A stretch of DNA of 64,000 nucleotides, taken from Ascidia mentula (Eukaryota > Chordata > Ascidiacea > Phlebobranchia > Ascidiidae). Below are positions 10,501 to 21,600 of this stretch, in pieces. Each line of letters opens with the position of its first letter. Positions within the stretch are counted from its first letter, which is position 1. Made by a program: the position numbers and the translations under genes. Under the pieces are notes generated by a model that made no database searches, had not been told where the DNA came from, and was given only the letters and a program-made list of their open reading frames with translations. Location of the stretch: contig OX387200.1 of NCBI GenBank assembly GCA_947561715.1, positions 20,400,501 through 20,464,500 of the forward strand. Direction: 5' to 3'.

Positions 10501-12926
10501 ATTCAAGAAATCAAAACAACGTTCAGATGCGATATCACTGTTGAAAATTGTACCCCCCGATCGGGGTAAACCACTCTATGAAGAGCTGATTTTTTCCCAA
10601 TTATACTCGCCTAATCAATCAATATAAAGTACTACATATACCAATGGCAACGATGCAAAGGCCATTACAAGTTTTTGTAGTATTTTGTCGTGAAGCGACC
10701 TGGCCTTGTGGATTTGTACGAATCCAGTGTAACCGGAACCCAATTGAAACGTTGAACCCAAAACAGGGAAACTAATCGTGTTTACTCTGTGGTGTGATCA
10801 CCGTTGGAGTTGTATTATACCTTGGCAGTCTTGCTACTCTGACGAGTGAGAAGACCTTGACGCTGCGAAGGGACCTAATTGCCTTGGTTGACTTGTCTGT
10901 GTAAAACAGAGAAACTACGACATCTAGTGGAAAAGCAGCAACGAAGTCGACGAGGAACCAACTTTTCACGTATCTGAAAATACCAGAAAATTATTTTAAC
11001 TAGTACGACAGAAAAGCGCAACAATCATCTTACGCAATTTTCCCCAACTTATAGTTACGTGTACTAAGTATATGCTGAAATAGACACACCTACAAACTTG
11101 TGAGTCCGTTAAAATTTTTTTGATTCATTCGAGGTAAATTAAATATTAAGCTCGATACGCATTTTGGTTTTACAGGTTTTACAGACTCGTGTTTGTGCAC
11201 CCACTGTTTGTCATTACGACTAGTATTTATACGGGCACAATAGCCAAAATCTTGAAGTCACTAAGTTTTGGATTGTGAACACCTATTTCCCCAAAGCTTA
11301 ACCTTTGTGCAATTTTCCTGCCATCCAGCTCGATTGTGGTGCTATCCACTCCGTGCGTTGCAACCCCAGTTCGAAAGTTCAAAATGATATCGACCAAAAA
11401 CCAAATGTCCGAAATGACCTTGAACGCCAAACTTCCGGGGTCTTGTTTGTCACTGAAAGTTTTGCAATAAAGTTTTGTTAACCTTGACGTCGAAATAAGC
11501 CTAGTTTTCATATAGCCGTCACTTTTTTTTTACCACACCGGGATTTGAACCCAGGATGTCCTGGGCACGAATCCCGGTCAGGTTTTCTTCTTGATATATG
11601 GGTCGGGCGCTTGACCAATCACTTTTTATTGTAATTCAGACCTAAGAGGTCTCTTCAGTGCAGCTTTGGTGTGACTTACAACAATTTTTTCAGCTAAATA
11701 ACCAGCAAGACTTCCACTTTGTGGTGACTATACAGCTGCCAGTAACTATTGGGCACAAAACTAAGTACAACACCCGGAAACAACCAAAACTGCACTGATG
11801 ACACCAGACGTGTCGAAACAGTTGCCCTGTCTGCACCCCACTATAAAACAATTAATGGCACTATTGCTTATACAAGTTGTAGTGACTGTTACCCAGAAAA
11901 TGCCAAATCCATGGGAATGATGATGATGTTTGCAACGATTAAAATTGCCGATAGGAGATCCCAAGTAAATCTGAAGTTGCTGAAAGGGTGAATGATAAAT
12001 GTACCGGCCATTAACATCTTCAAGTGCTCGTCCTGAACCTGCAGAAGATTAAAAAAAAATATATTAATGGAAAGCTGGGGGTTTTTTAATCGGCAACGCC
12101 TTACCGCCTTTTCGCTACCATACAACTTCCGAGACCATTTTGTGAATGGGATGGTTCTTGTGGCTACGCTGACTCCGCTGCAATGCAATATTACAGGCAT
12201 TTTGTGCAATTTTGCGCATTATATCTTGGTTTTAATTAGTCCCAAAGACACGCTTTGAGTAAGAAAACCAATTCATCTAATATCGTTTATTTTTTTTATT
12301 GAGCTAAACAGCAAAACGGTTGCTCGTGTCAAAATTGGTAATATTTATGCCGCTAAAGTTGGACGATATGTCAAGCTATGCCACTGTTTGCGATAAAATA
12401 ATTTAGTTTGAAGTCGACGTGTTGTTGTAATGTTCAATAAATATATGCACTAAATCATTTCTCTAATTCGCCCACCTTTTCGTGCTTGCGATCGATCGAG
12501 CCAATCTGGTGCTCATACTCCGGTGGGGGCGCAAGAGAGCAGTGTCTGACATCGAGTTTCGTTTCAGTGACGAATCTCTTCTAAAGTTTTTCTTTAGACG
12601 TTCCTGTGTGAAGTAATAGTTGGCACAAGAATATTACAAGTTATGGCAACGAATGGAATTATTAAAATAACGTTCACGCTTACTTTTATGCTGTTGATGC
12701 TTTTTCTTGGAGATCTTAGTAGTGCGGCAATGCTAAAGCGCCGAGCCGAGTGGTCAGTGCAGCTCAAACTAAGAAAAGATATTGGTTTATTGAAAGGAAA
12801 ACATTACCCTGGAAATTTAACCAAAGTCGTTTGGTTTTTGCAAGAAAACACGCTTAACAGATACAGATAACTTACCTTTGCCAACTTTTGTCGGACATAG
12901 TTGCTGTTGGTGTATCTCCGATCCAT
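7538..12926 (-). CDS. HCN-type hyperpolarization-activated cyclic-nucleotide-gated channel, 574 aa, 13 exons
   Basis: Seen: complement of 12876..12926, 12476..12603, 12105..12177, 11893..12038, 11303..11452, 10821..10973, 10328..10457, 9887..10022, 9386..9546, 9008..9088, 8612..8791, 7981..8199 and 7538..7654; 1,725 nt in one frame. The order matches HCN channels: KLYGSEKAV and FIIHPFSNFRFTWDL before S1; IPMDLAF in S1; ILNFRTG after S2; S3 KSWFLVDFVAAFPLD; S4 (about 213-237) with Lys/Arg every third residue and a central Ser; HHWEEIF in the S4-S5 linker; CHWNGCLQ in S5; pore helix SHMLCIG with filter CIGYS (321-325); S6; C-linker QEYLAFRRIP, DYFEIRYGGKLF; CNBD with FGE (502-504) and Arg513-Arg514. 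Known: HCN channels carry the mixed Na+/K+ If/Ih current at the plasma membrane. Oddities: filter Ser for Gly, Ala515 where the family has Thr, and a very short tail after the CNBD. The last exon (7538..7654; HPDDRAKIETRF) is inferred from phase and is the least certain; reading on without splicing would stop just after FYAVWW. Confidence 0.9.
9732..9766 (+). ncRNA. Hammerhead-ribozyme-like core motif in an HCN intron
   Basis: Seen: CTGATGA at 9732-9738, a hairpin GGTC (9740-9743) / GACC (9755-9758), then GAAAC (9759-9763) and GTC (9764-9766). Flanks TTCGA (upstream, from about 9722) and TCGAA (9765-9769) can also pair. Known: the hammerhead core is CUGAUGA, stem II, GAAA and an NUH cleavage triplet such as GUC. 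Such motifs are widespread in animal genomes inside Penelope-like elements and other retroelements. One unpaired A precedes stem II and stem III is not obvious, so catalytic activity is uncertain. Confidence 0.45.
10220..10270 (+). mobile_element. tRNA-like / SINE-like fragment with B-box
   Basis: The segment contains GGGTTCGAACCC at about 10248-10259, a good pol III B box (T-arm like), followed by a CGGGTTCAACCA tail. No matching A box or cloverleaf is visible upstream, so it is not a tRNA gene; a SINE remnant is the likeliest reading. It lies in an HCN intron. Confidence 0.3.
11531..11620 (-). mobile_element. tRNA-derived SINE-like repeat, copy 1
   Basis: The + strand reads ACCACACCGGGATTTGAACC and then CTGGGCACGAATCCCG, TCAGGTTTT, and GACCAATCAC. 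The reverse complement carries GGTTCAAATCC, a pol III B box with flanking T-arm pairing. A closely similar copy lies at 48137..48222 in the same orientation. It lies in an HCN intron. Confidence 0.55.
11795..11819 (+). ncRNA. Second hammerhead-like CTGATGA-hairpin-GAAAC motif
   Basis: CTGATGA at 11795-11801 overlaps a 5-bp hairpin GACAC (11800-11804) / GTGTC (11810-11814), followed directly by GAAAC (11815-11819). Because the stem uses the last two bases of the box, the geometry is poorer than at 9732; it may be a decayed copy. It lies in another HCN intron, antisense to the gene. Confidence 0.3.
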
Positions 12927-13603
12927 TGCAACGATGACGAAGACATGTTATTAAGTTCTATTGCTCTTCTAAATCACCTTAATTTAAAGAAGACACACAT
13001 TTAAAACTTATCTTAAAACGTTTACCACTAGCAAGTAACCAATCTTTGTGACGTAAAATTGGTCTATTGTGATGACAGAAGTTCCTTGAATGGATCAGCT
13101 GTGTTTTGACAAGGGCCGGTAATAGTGGGGAATTACCTACCAAGTATTGTAAACATGTGTAAATGTGGCAATGTTGAAGTTCAAATTTCTCGGGTGCTGT
13201 TTAAATTTTCGCGCTATTGTTTCGTGACAACAGAGCGCGACTGTAGCGAAGCACTCCACGCCGCCAAGCGTAATATAGGTCAAGCGTCAAACACCAAGTT
13301 CTCCATTGTCCCACCAATCACAAACAAAAAGGCAACATTGGCAAAGAAATTGTGATGTAGTTTAGTAAATGTTTATTGTGGTAGGCGGATACTCGCCGTT
13401 GTAGTACCAGCGATTGTTTTGACAAAACATTGTGGAAGTTGTTTTGTGTTTGTGCTACTAATTGTTTTACATACCAATGTAATATTTTGTGTTTTAGACT
13501 TTATGACCTTGAAAATTAGTTCAATTCAGTTTGTTATTGTTTATTGCAACCCTTTATGCAGAGAAGAAACAATTTGTAATGATGGATATTTAGAAATTTC
13601 GCA
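12927..13603. promoter_or_regulatory. Divergent promoter region between HCN gene (-) and giant cysteine-rich gene (+)
   Basis: These 677 bp separate the HCN start codon (12926, minus) from the start codon of the giant gene (13604, plus). Both promoters and 5' UTRs must fit here, unless distal non-coding first exons exist. A 76-codon + frame at 13125-13355 has no recognisable product and probably reflects chance. No clear TATA box is seen. Confidence 0.45.
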
Positions 13604-16600
13604 ATGAAACTGGTGGAAGCTTTTCTATTTCATCTCGTATTTATTTTTCTGTTTTCATTTTCAAAGTCGCGTAAGTTTACATTTATATTTTGCATAAGAT
13701 CGGAGCAATTGACTTGTTTCCACTTAAATGACACAAACAAGATCAAAGTGTGATTGTAATGTTTGTGCTAAGATGCACACAAATAAAAGCACCTTTGCTT
13801 TATTATGTTTTTGTTTTTCAGAGTCTGGTAACTGTGGATGTATCGTATGTGGTGCTGGACAATACTTGAATGAATCATCTCTCTGTGGGGAATGCCCAAC
13901 TGGCTTTTTGTAAGATCTGTGTGTTGTTTTATAAAAGCATTGTTATGTACAATACTATAAACATTATGTGATTTTTTAAATAAATGGACAAACCAAATCC
14001 AGTACAAGGAACCTAATGTTCAAATAATGGTACTCACTATTACATATAATGTCCCACTAGTATATGTGGTTACTGTGTATTTAAGTGTTGGTACTGAATC
14101 CTTGTACCTGTTTGTTTGATGCAGCATAAAAACTGCTGTCACTGACTTTCTTTCAAGTAAGAGTTGTTTAAACAGTTTGTATTTTCCCTGAGTATGATAA
14201 GTGCTCAACCAACATGGTGTGAGCGCTTATTGCTAGTTTCTTGAAGTGACTTTCAATCCACTCTTAACAATAGCACATAAATGAAGAGGCAATTTCCAGA
14301 CCGTCGAGTGCACATGTGTAGCTTTAAGTGCACTGTGGTGTTTGGGTGTTTCATGAGTTGGATTTCGGTTGTGATTCTTTGGGAATTTGTATGGTTAAGA
14401 ATAGATAAAATTTTAAATGTGTCAATGGAAACTTCACATACTACTTTGGTTCATATCATTTCACAGTTGTAAAAGACAATTTGTTGAAGCTATCACAGAT
14501 ATTGAACACAAAAGAAACATTGAGTCATGTTACATGTAAATAGTAGAACACTCTCCAGCTAACTACATACTTGTTGACTTTACCTTTTTCTACCAAGCAA
14601 AATAATATCAAACAATATGTGCAGACTAAAATTTGTTGAATCTGTACTTTTTAGTTGTCCAAACTCAAGCAATGCAGCTCTACCGTGTCCTGATGGAACC
14701 TTTACAAATTCCACTGCACAAGCTTCCTGCACTGAGTGTAACGCTGGATATATGTGTCCCCAGATGTAAGATTAGAATCTGTGATTAAAAATGGGATGGA
14801 ACTAATTAAAAAAAGCATGCTATAGTTTCAACTGGATAATGTATTTCTTGATTCTGGATGCTAAAATCAATGTTAAATTGTAAAACCACTGTAGATCATG
14901 TAAAATATGTAAAAGTATGTTGCGGTTTCATAAATTTTCTGTGCTTTGTTTACTAGAAATGGAACGGGAAATTCTAATCCGATTCCATGTCCTGTTGGTT
15001 TTTATTCAAGAAGAGGTGAAAGGAAATGTACTGAGTGTGATACAGGCTTCTTTACCAACACGGCAGCATCCTCTAGTTGTCAAGAATGCCCAACTGGACA
15101 TTTTTGCTCCTCAACCCTGGCTCAGTTATGTTCTGAAGGCTATTACTCTGTAGGGAGACAGACAGAGTGCACAGTCTGCCCACGTGGACAGTATACAAAC
15201 TCTACTGGGTCATCAGTCTGTTTTGACTGCTTTGAAGGACATCACTGTGGAAACCCTTCCGTATATCCTGTTCCTTGTCTTAGTGGCACTTATGCTGCAG
15301 CAAATTCTGCAAGTTGCTTGCCTTGTCCATCTGGACATTTTACTGCATCAAATGCGTCAGCAGGATGTATGGTTTGCCCAGCAGGCCATAGTTGTGTTAA
15401 TCCTGGTCAGGATCCTGTTGAATGTCTGGCTGGGACAGTTAGGTACATGTGCTAGTATGGATATTAGTTTAATGTTATTTTAACTCCATAGTGCAGAGGT
15501 TTCCAACTGGTGCCTTGCGATGCACTAGTGTGTCTTTTTAAATGCTGTCGGGTTTTGCAAACATCTCATATGAAATCTGGTTTTGCCTTGAGCTTTAAAC
15601 TTACAGTTTTCCATTGCAGTCTTGAAAGAGCAGTTGAATGTACACCTTGCGAAGAGGGCTTGACGTACATCCATCTTCCAGGGCAATCATCATGTCTTCC
15701 ATGTCCGGAAGGAAACCTTTGTTCCAATACTTCTTCACTACCTGTGGCCAATGTAAAAACAAAATTTAAAATTTAATTTAAATTCTTCGATTCTGTGCAG
15801 ATTTAGTTTTTAGAAGCTTGTTTACTGTGTTGGTAATATTGCATAATCTTACTTTTTTGCCAAATCTTTTATTGGCAAATACTTTTGCACAGTGCATGAT
15901 TTCGAAGGTAATGTTTTAATGTCTTAACCACAATATTAGCTTTGCGGATTGATTTTTTGTAACTATTTAAAAATTGTTGTTGTCTTAGGGTTGTGAGGCT
16001 GGTTGGTATTTATTCAACGGCACAGATTGTCAACGATGTCCCCCTGGAAGTTATTCCATGGATGGTTCAAAGAGTTGTCTATCCTGCCCAGCTGGACATT
16101 ATTGCCCAGGTAAAAAATATGTTTTTTATTCTTATTTTATTAGATTTTTGTTAAACTTTTTTGATAAGTTGTTTCTGGAATATAACAGAAATGTAATATT
16201 TGTGTTTTATTTCCTGTTGCAGATTTTGCAAGCAGGACATTTCTAGACTGTCTTCCAGGCACTTTTAGCATTTTAGGGTCGTCTAATTGCACACAATGCC
16301 CAGATGGGTATTATCAAAATTCCAGCAGTCAGTCATCCTGCATTGAATGCCCATCAGGTAAGTTGGACATATGGTCCTGATGCATTTGCATTATAATGTA
16401 ATTGAAATTGCACTAAAACCACCCGCAAGGTTGTTGTAGTAAATTTGCTGTAGCAACTTGCCTTGAAGTAGTTGGCTTAATTGTGCAACTAATGTTTTGT
16501 TAATACAGGATTTAGATGTCCCTCTCCAACTGATAATCCAATAATGTGTGGAAATGGAACTTATTCATCAGCAGGTTCCACAACATGCACAGCTTGCCAA

Positions 16601-18669
16601 TCAGGAACATATCAGGTGTTTGGAGCAACATAGTTTTTATCTTGTTTATAATTCAGGCACTTTTTGTGTTTTTAAAAGCATTTTTCTCCATACAGTTGCA
16701 ACAATATTTTGAAATAAACTAGTGAAAAGTAAAAAAAAAAGTTGGTTTAATATTTTTCATATTTGCAGAGTGCTGCAGGGCAAGGAAGTTGTATTGAATG
16801 TTGGGCTGGTTTTCGGTGTCCTAATTTAGGTTCCACTGAACCCTTAGAATGTCCAAACGGGACAGTGTCGTCAGCTGGTCAAAATGAATGCAGCATTTGC
16901 CTTATGGGACGATATTCAAATGAAAACAAAACAGAATGTTTGGTAAGGGTTGGTAAGGGTTGGTGAATATATTCATCGTGTTGAATACAGATTATGTTTA
17001 TTAACAAAATGTAATGATTGTAATTTAATTAGAAGAATAGTCACTTTATGCTTTTAACTGGTGTAATTTAGTGGTGTTTATGTGGTGTAAGTTAATTTAT
17101 GTAAACATGTGACGAAAATCGAAACAGATTTACATATTGTGGTTGTACTACTTGGGTTATTATGTTATAACCTATAATGATTTACAGGACTGCCCAGCTG
17201 GTCACAAATGCCCTGGATCTACTGACCCTATACCGTGCGAAGCTGGAACATATGCATTTATCGCATTCATGGAATGTCTACCTTGTGTGGCAGGGACTTA
17301 TACCAGCATGAATACATCAGAAAGCTGCTTGAATTGTACTGTGGGGCATTCATGTGCTGTGGGCTCAATAGCACCTGAGATATGTTGGCCTGGCACCTAC
17401 AGCGATATTGTTGGTGAGATTTGTTTGCTTTGCACAAGTGCCTGAAAAATAGGGATTTTATCAAGTCTATTGTTGTGAGACATTGACGTATGGCAGTTGT
17501 GAGTCAAACGGAACAATGCTTCTTTATGGAGTGGAAACAGTGGTGTACAAATTTTGGCCCAGAATGTTTGTGATAAGATTTTGGTTAAATTACATAATTA
17601 GGTTTGTGCAACTTAGCCTATCTTTAGTAAATTTTATTACGAATTTTAAATAAACACTTTCGCATGTAATCAATATTATTCTCCATGATAAAATCCACAA
17701 CAAATGTTTAATTGTGTTGTGTTTGTGGAAAGACCCTCAAACTACAATAGGATTAATTCCATTTTCACACAATGCCTATTGTGTAGTACACAATGGTGTC
17801 TATAAACCAACTACCTTTTCCTTTCTATCAGTGCGAATGGGGCAAACCCTTTAAAATTAGTTTAATTTTTTGTTGTTTAATTATCGGTTGTTAATAGGAA
17901 CTAACATATCCTAAGCAAACATGAATTTGTCATTAGATTGATATTGTCACTTTAATCCCTATTTTTTCCTCGGCAAGACTGTCCCATATAAATTTGGTGT
18001 TGAATGGGTTTTGCCTTTTACACTGACAGTAAACAAGAGGCACATGTTTTTTCAAATTTTAGGATTTTGTTTAAGAGTTTAAAGTGGACCTTTTTTAAAT
18101 ATTAGCTTTTGTTTATTAGCTTTCAATAAACCCTTTTGTGTAGGTTTATCGCAGTGCAAAGACTGTCCACAAGGAACTTACAATATTAATCCTGGTGAGG
18201 ACAGATGTTATCCCTGTCCTGCAGGTTCTAGTTGCGATCAAGTTCATGTCCAACCTTTTCCTTGCTCCCCTGGAACTTACAGTGGATTGGGAGTTGACAT
18301 TTGCACAGGTCGATAAAAATGTAACCTGTTGCATTCATTATATTAAACAAAAACTATTTTTAATAGATTTAAAACAAATGCTTTTGTTAATGTATATCAT
18401 GAACTAATTGTTTTCTGTAGAATGTAACCTATTTCATTTATCATATCAAACAGAAACAATATTATATAGTAAAAGACAAATGTATTTGTTAACGTATATC
18501 ATGCAGTAACTTTTTTTAAAATATTATCAATAAAATCTTTACATGCAGCTTGTGACAGAGGTGAGTACACAACAGAAAATGGAAGTTCAATTTGTACAGT
18601 TTGTCCTGCAGACCACACCTGTGCAGACCCAACATCTGACCCCGTCCCCTGCCAAACTGGACTTTTCAG
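13604..18669 (+). CDS. Giant gene block A: exons 1-12 (signal peptide and first short repeats)
   Basis: Exons: 13604..13670, 13822..13909, 14655..14765, 14957..15442, 15620..15752, 15989..16109, 16223..16357, 16509..16615, 16769..16942, 17188..17413, 18144..18308, 18549..18669. Exon 1 is 22 codons plus one base: Met, hydrophobic core FLFHLVFIFLFSF and probable cleavage near SKS-Q. Exon 2 opens with CGCIVCGAGQYL. Repeats are about 45 residues: C-x-x-G-x-Y, about 13 residues, C-x-x-C-P-x-G-x-x-C. Exon 4 (486 nt) covers about four repeats without an intron, suggesting intron loss there. A small in-frame AG-GT segment near 15894-15908 was left out because exons 5 and 6 already join in phase and keep the cysteine spacing. 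Confidence 0.85.
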
Positions 18670-21600
18670 GTAACTTATCACAACAATAGAGTGTTTCATT
18701 TTTAACCTAAGCTGCACTTACAATATATGCTTTTATTTCTAATAAAGTTTGCAACAATGTAAACTGTTCATGACGTTTTATCTGACATTTTAGCACTAAT
18801 ATTATTATTACCTTCATTCTTGGTACAATGTGCACATTCTAGGGACAACATGGACCTACTAGGTCTGTAGCAAACACACAGTAGTAGAATCTTTCACTTT
18901 AACACACAAAAGATACAATTTTATCTCCTGGCACAAAACTACCACCTTACATAATCCTACCGTGATATTAATTCTATTGTTCGAATAGCAGTCGAGTATA
19001 ATTTTGTCTTTTGTCCTCACTGGTTGCCAAATCAGACGAAGAAAAATGGCTTTGTTGGCTTGTTTGACCAGAGATAGTAAAAGTTATTTGTTATTCGGTT
19101 AATATTTAATCCAAGAAGTCTCGTTTGATCAGGACTTGAGAGAGCTTGATAACGCTCATTAGAAGCTTCCTATCGGACTAGTCTTAAGTTTTGTATAGGA
19201 ATGTTGAAGATTTTGTTTACGATTCATTCATATTATAACTGTTGTTTGGGTTTGCTGTAGATTTATTGTTAAAGAGGTAGCTAGGTAATTTTTTTTACTT
19301 TGTAAAAGCTATTGATTGTGGTTTATTGTAAACCTTATATGGGAAAGCATAACTTGTAGGAAGTTTTGGGGTCTTGATCTATTCTGTGAATTCAGTTTGC
19401 TGCACCTGATGGTAGCATGGTTTATCATTTTTGTGGGTGTTTTATCCAGACCTGGTCTGTTGTTGTTATGGATGTTAATTTTTAGAATGTTGTGTTGTTT
19501 TGATGAAGTTGGTATATACACTACTCAACAATTCACTGTTACTATTAAATCTCAACTTGGTTTTTACTTACAAGCGTTTATTGTAACTTCAATATAACTT
19601 GTTTTTTACTTAATACATAATTTTACCAAACCTTTAAAACAAATTTTTACTTGTATCTTGTTATTAATTCTAAGTTGGCTTTTCAATCAATTTGTAGTAG
19701 GTCTATATGAAATTATAGGACATTTCTTTTTTGTGCTTCTCTAAAGAAATGCAAAATTTGTTTTAAATTCATGTAGATTTTGCCATGTTATCGTATAGCT
19801 TTCTGAAATATTGACACAACCTCGTCGTTGTATTTCAAAATTTATAAATCTCCAAGAAACAAAACCTAGCAATTGACGTCAGAAAAGCCGCTTAGTGAGA
19901 AATCGGTCATAAATTGTTCAAACATTGTTTGCCTACTTCCTATGGAGAGGAGTGTGGATTGTTGAACCAGAGCAAATTAAAGTTTTATTCTTTACCCTGG
20001 CTTGTCTCTGTCTCAATAGCAGTGTCCACAACACACGAGCATAGTTTGTCTACTGTTGTCACAGCAAGCCAAACTCATAATGACTTGTACGGGCACGCTG
20101 TTTGCTTCTACCTGGCTTTCCACCAACCAATCTGTTATCCAAGACTGTCTGTGTTTTGCTTCTGTATTGACAACCCCATGTTTAAACACAATCTGGCTTT
20201 TACAAATGCCAAACCTTTAAACATTGTTTTGTTTCAATTCCATTTTTCACCACCAAGTCATCCTGTTTTGGGGACAAATCAACTAAACTTCTCTTCCAAT
20301 AAGTAAATAGCTTCCTTATGGTAATGGGCTTGTAGCAGTAAAGACCAAAAATTCCTAGAAGTTAAGGAACAACAATTTTTTGTAAATCGTCTAGAAAGAA
20401 GTGGAATCAAGGTTACTTGAGTCCATAGTTAGGATTTAACTTCAATTTACAGACAGAATATTGGCTTGAACCAGGGACTTAGCAATATTGATGCAATAGC
20501 TTTTTTCCTTGTTGTATATTATATTTATGCAATTCAAAAATTGGTAAATATCTGCATATTTTTACAGAAATAAGTTTATGTTGGTCATGAACATTATGTC
20601 ACAAAGAATGTAAGAAACGTGAACACATAATCATGGCACGACACTGTTTCCGCATCGAAAAATTTCTGTTACTTGTTTTTATATACTTTGCAAACATTTT
20701 TAGTCTTCCGGGTTCAACTGTATGTTCCGGTACCTCAGTTGGGACATATTATGACACAACAACTGGCGCAGCAGTTCCATGTCCGGTAAGTTTCCTTTAT
20801 TTTTTCTCCAGTCATTAGACCTTATTTGTCCTGACTCAGATATGCAAGTAAGTATTTGTGCAAAACAAATAAAATTATATGTATTTAATGATGCATATAA
20901 ATTTTCTGAACAAAATATATGTATTCTGTCCTTAGGCTGGAACATACTACAATTCGTCTTCGTCAACGTGTTCGGATTGCCCAAGTGGGTTTTTTTGTCA
21001 GGGCTACAGTGCCCCACCTGCACCATGTGTAAATGGGACTTATCAAGACTCTACAAGGCAGTCTTCGTGCAGACCATGTCCATCAGGTAAATGAAGATAT
21101 TTAATCTATAATATCTTAACAAAAGTAAGTGCCCCGGTGACATATATTCAGTTGCAACAAATGATAACGACATCAGGTTGTAATGAAACCGTTCTGAATA
21201 TTTAGTATTTCTATGGATTTAATGCTGGTGAATTTGTTTCCAGGTCAAAGTTGTTTGGATCCAGGAGACACACCTGTAGATTGCACTGCAGGGCAGTACA
21301 GTGGAGTTGGTCAAACATCATGCTTGGTAACCAAAAAAACAGCTTTATGTCTATAGCATTCAAATGCATAATTGTTTTTGTCACACGGTTAACATTATCA
21401 AGATATATATACCCTGAACTTTTTCTGAAATGTGAAAAAGGGACGTCATGCTCCATTAAATAATTCACTCAAAATCAGTATATTTGAACAACAATCAAGT
21501 TTACAAAAACTCTTATTTACTCAACTTTAGTTTCAAGTGCTGGCTTCGTTTCAATGTTTTTAATTTGTTTACAATGAAGTGATTCTATTTATACTAAGGT

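Noticed and set aside
13125-13355. 76-codon + frame upstream of the giant gene
   Set aside because: No signal peptide, no domain, and it lies in the divergent promoter region; likely chance.
15885-15915. Possible 15-nt micro-exon (CACAG/TGCATGATTTCGAAG/GTAATG) between exons 5 and 6
   Set aside because: It would keep frame, but it adds an odd Cys and exons 5 and 6 already join in phase with normal spacing; RNA would decide.
19914-20306. 130-codon + strand frame in the longest intron of the giant gene
   Set aside because: Lacks the repeat cysteine pattern, has no acceptor/donor pair joining neighbouring exons in phase, and matches no domain I know.
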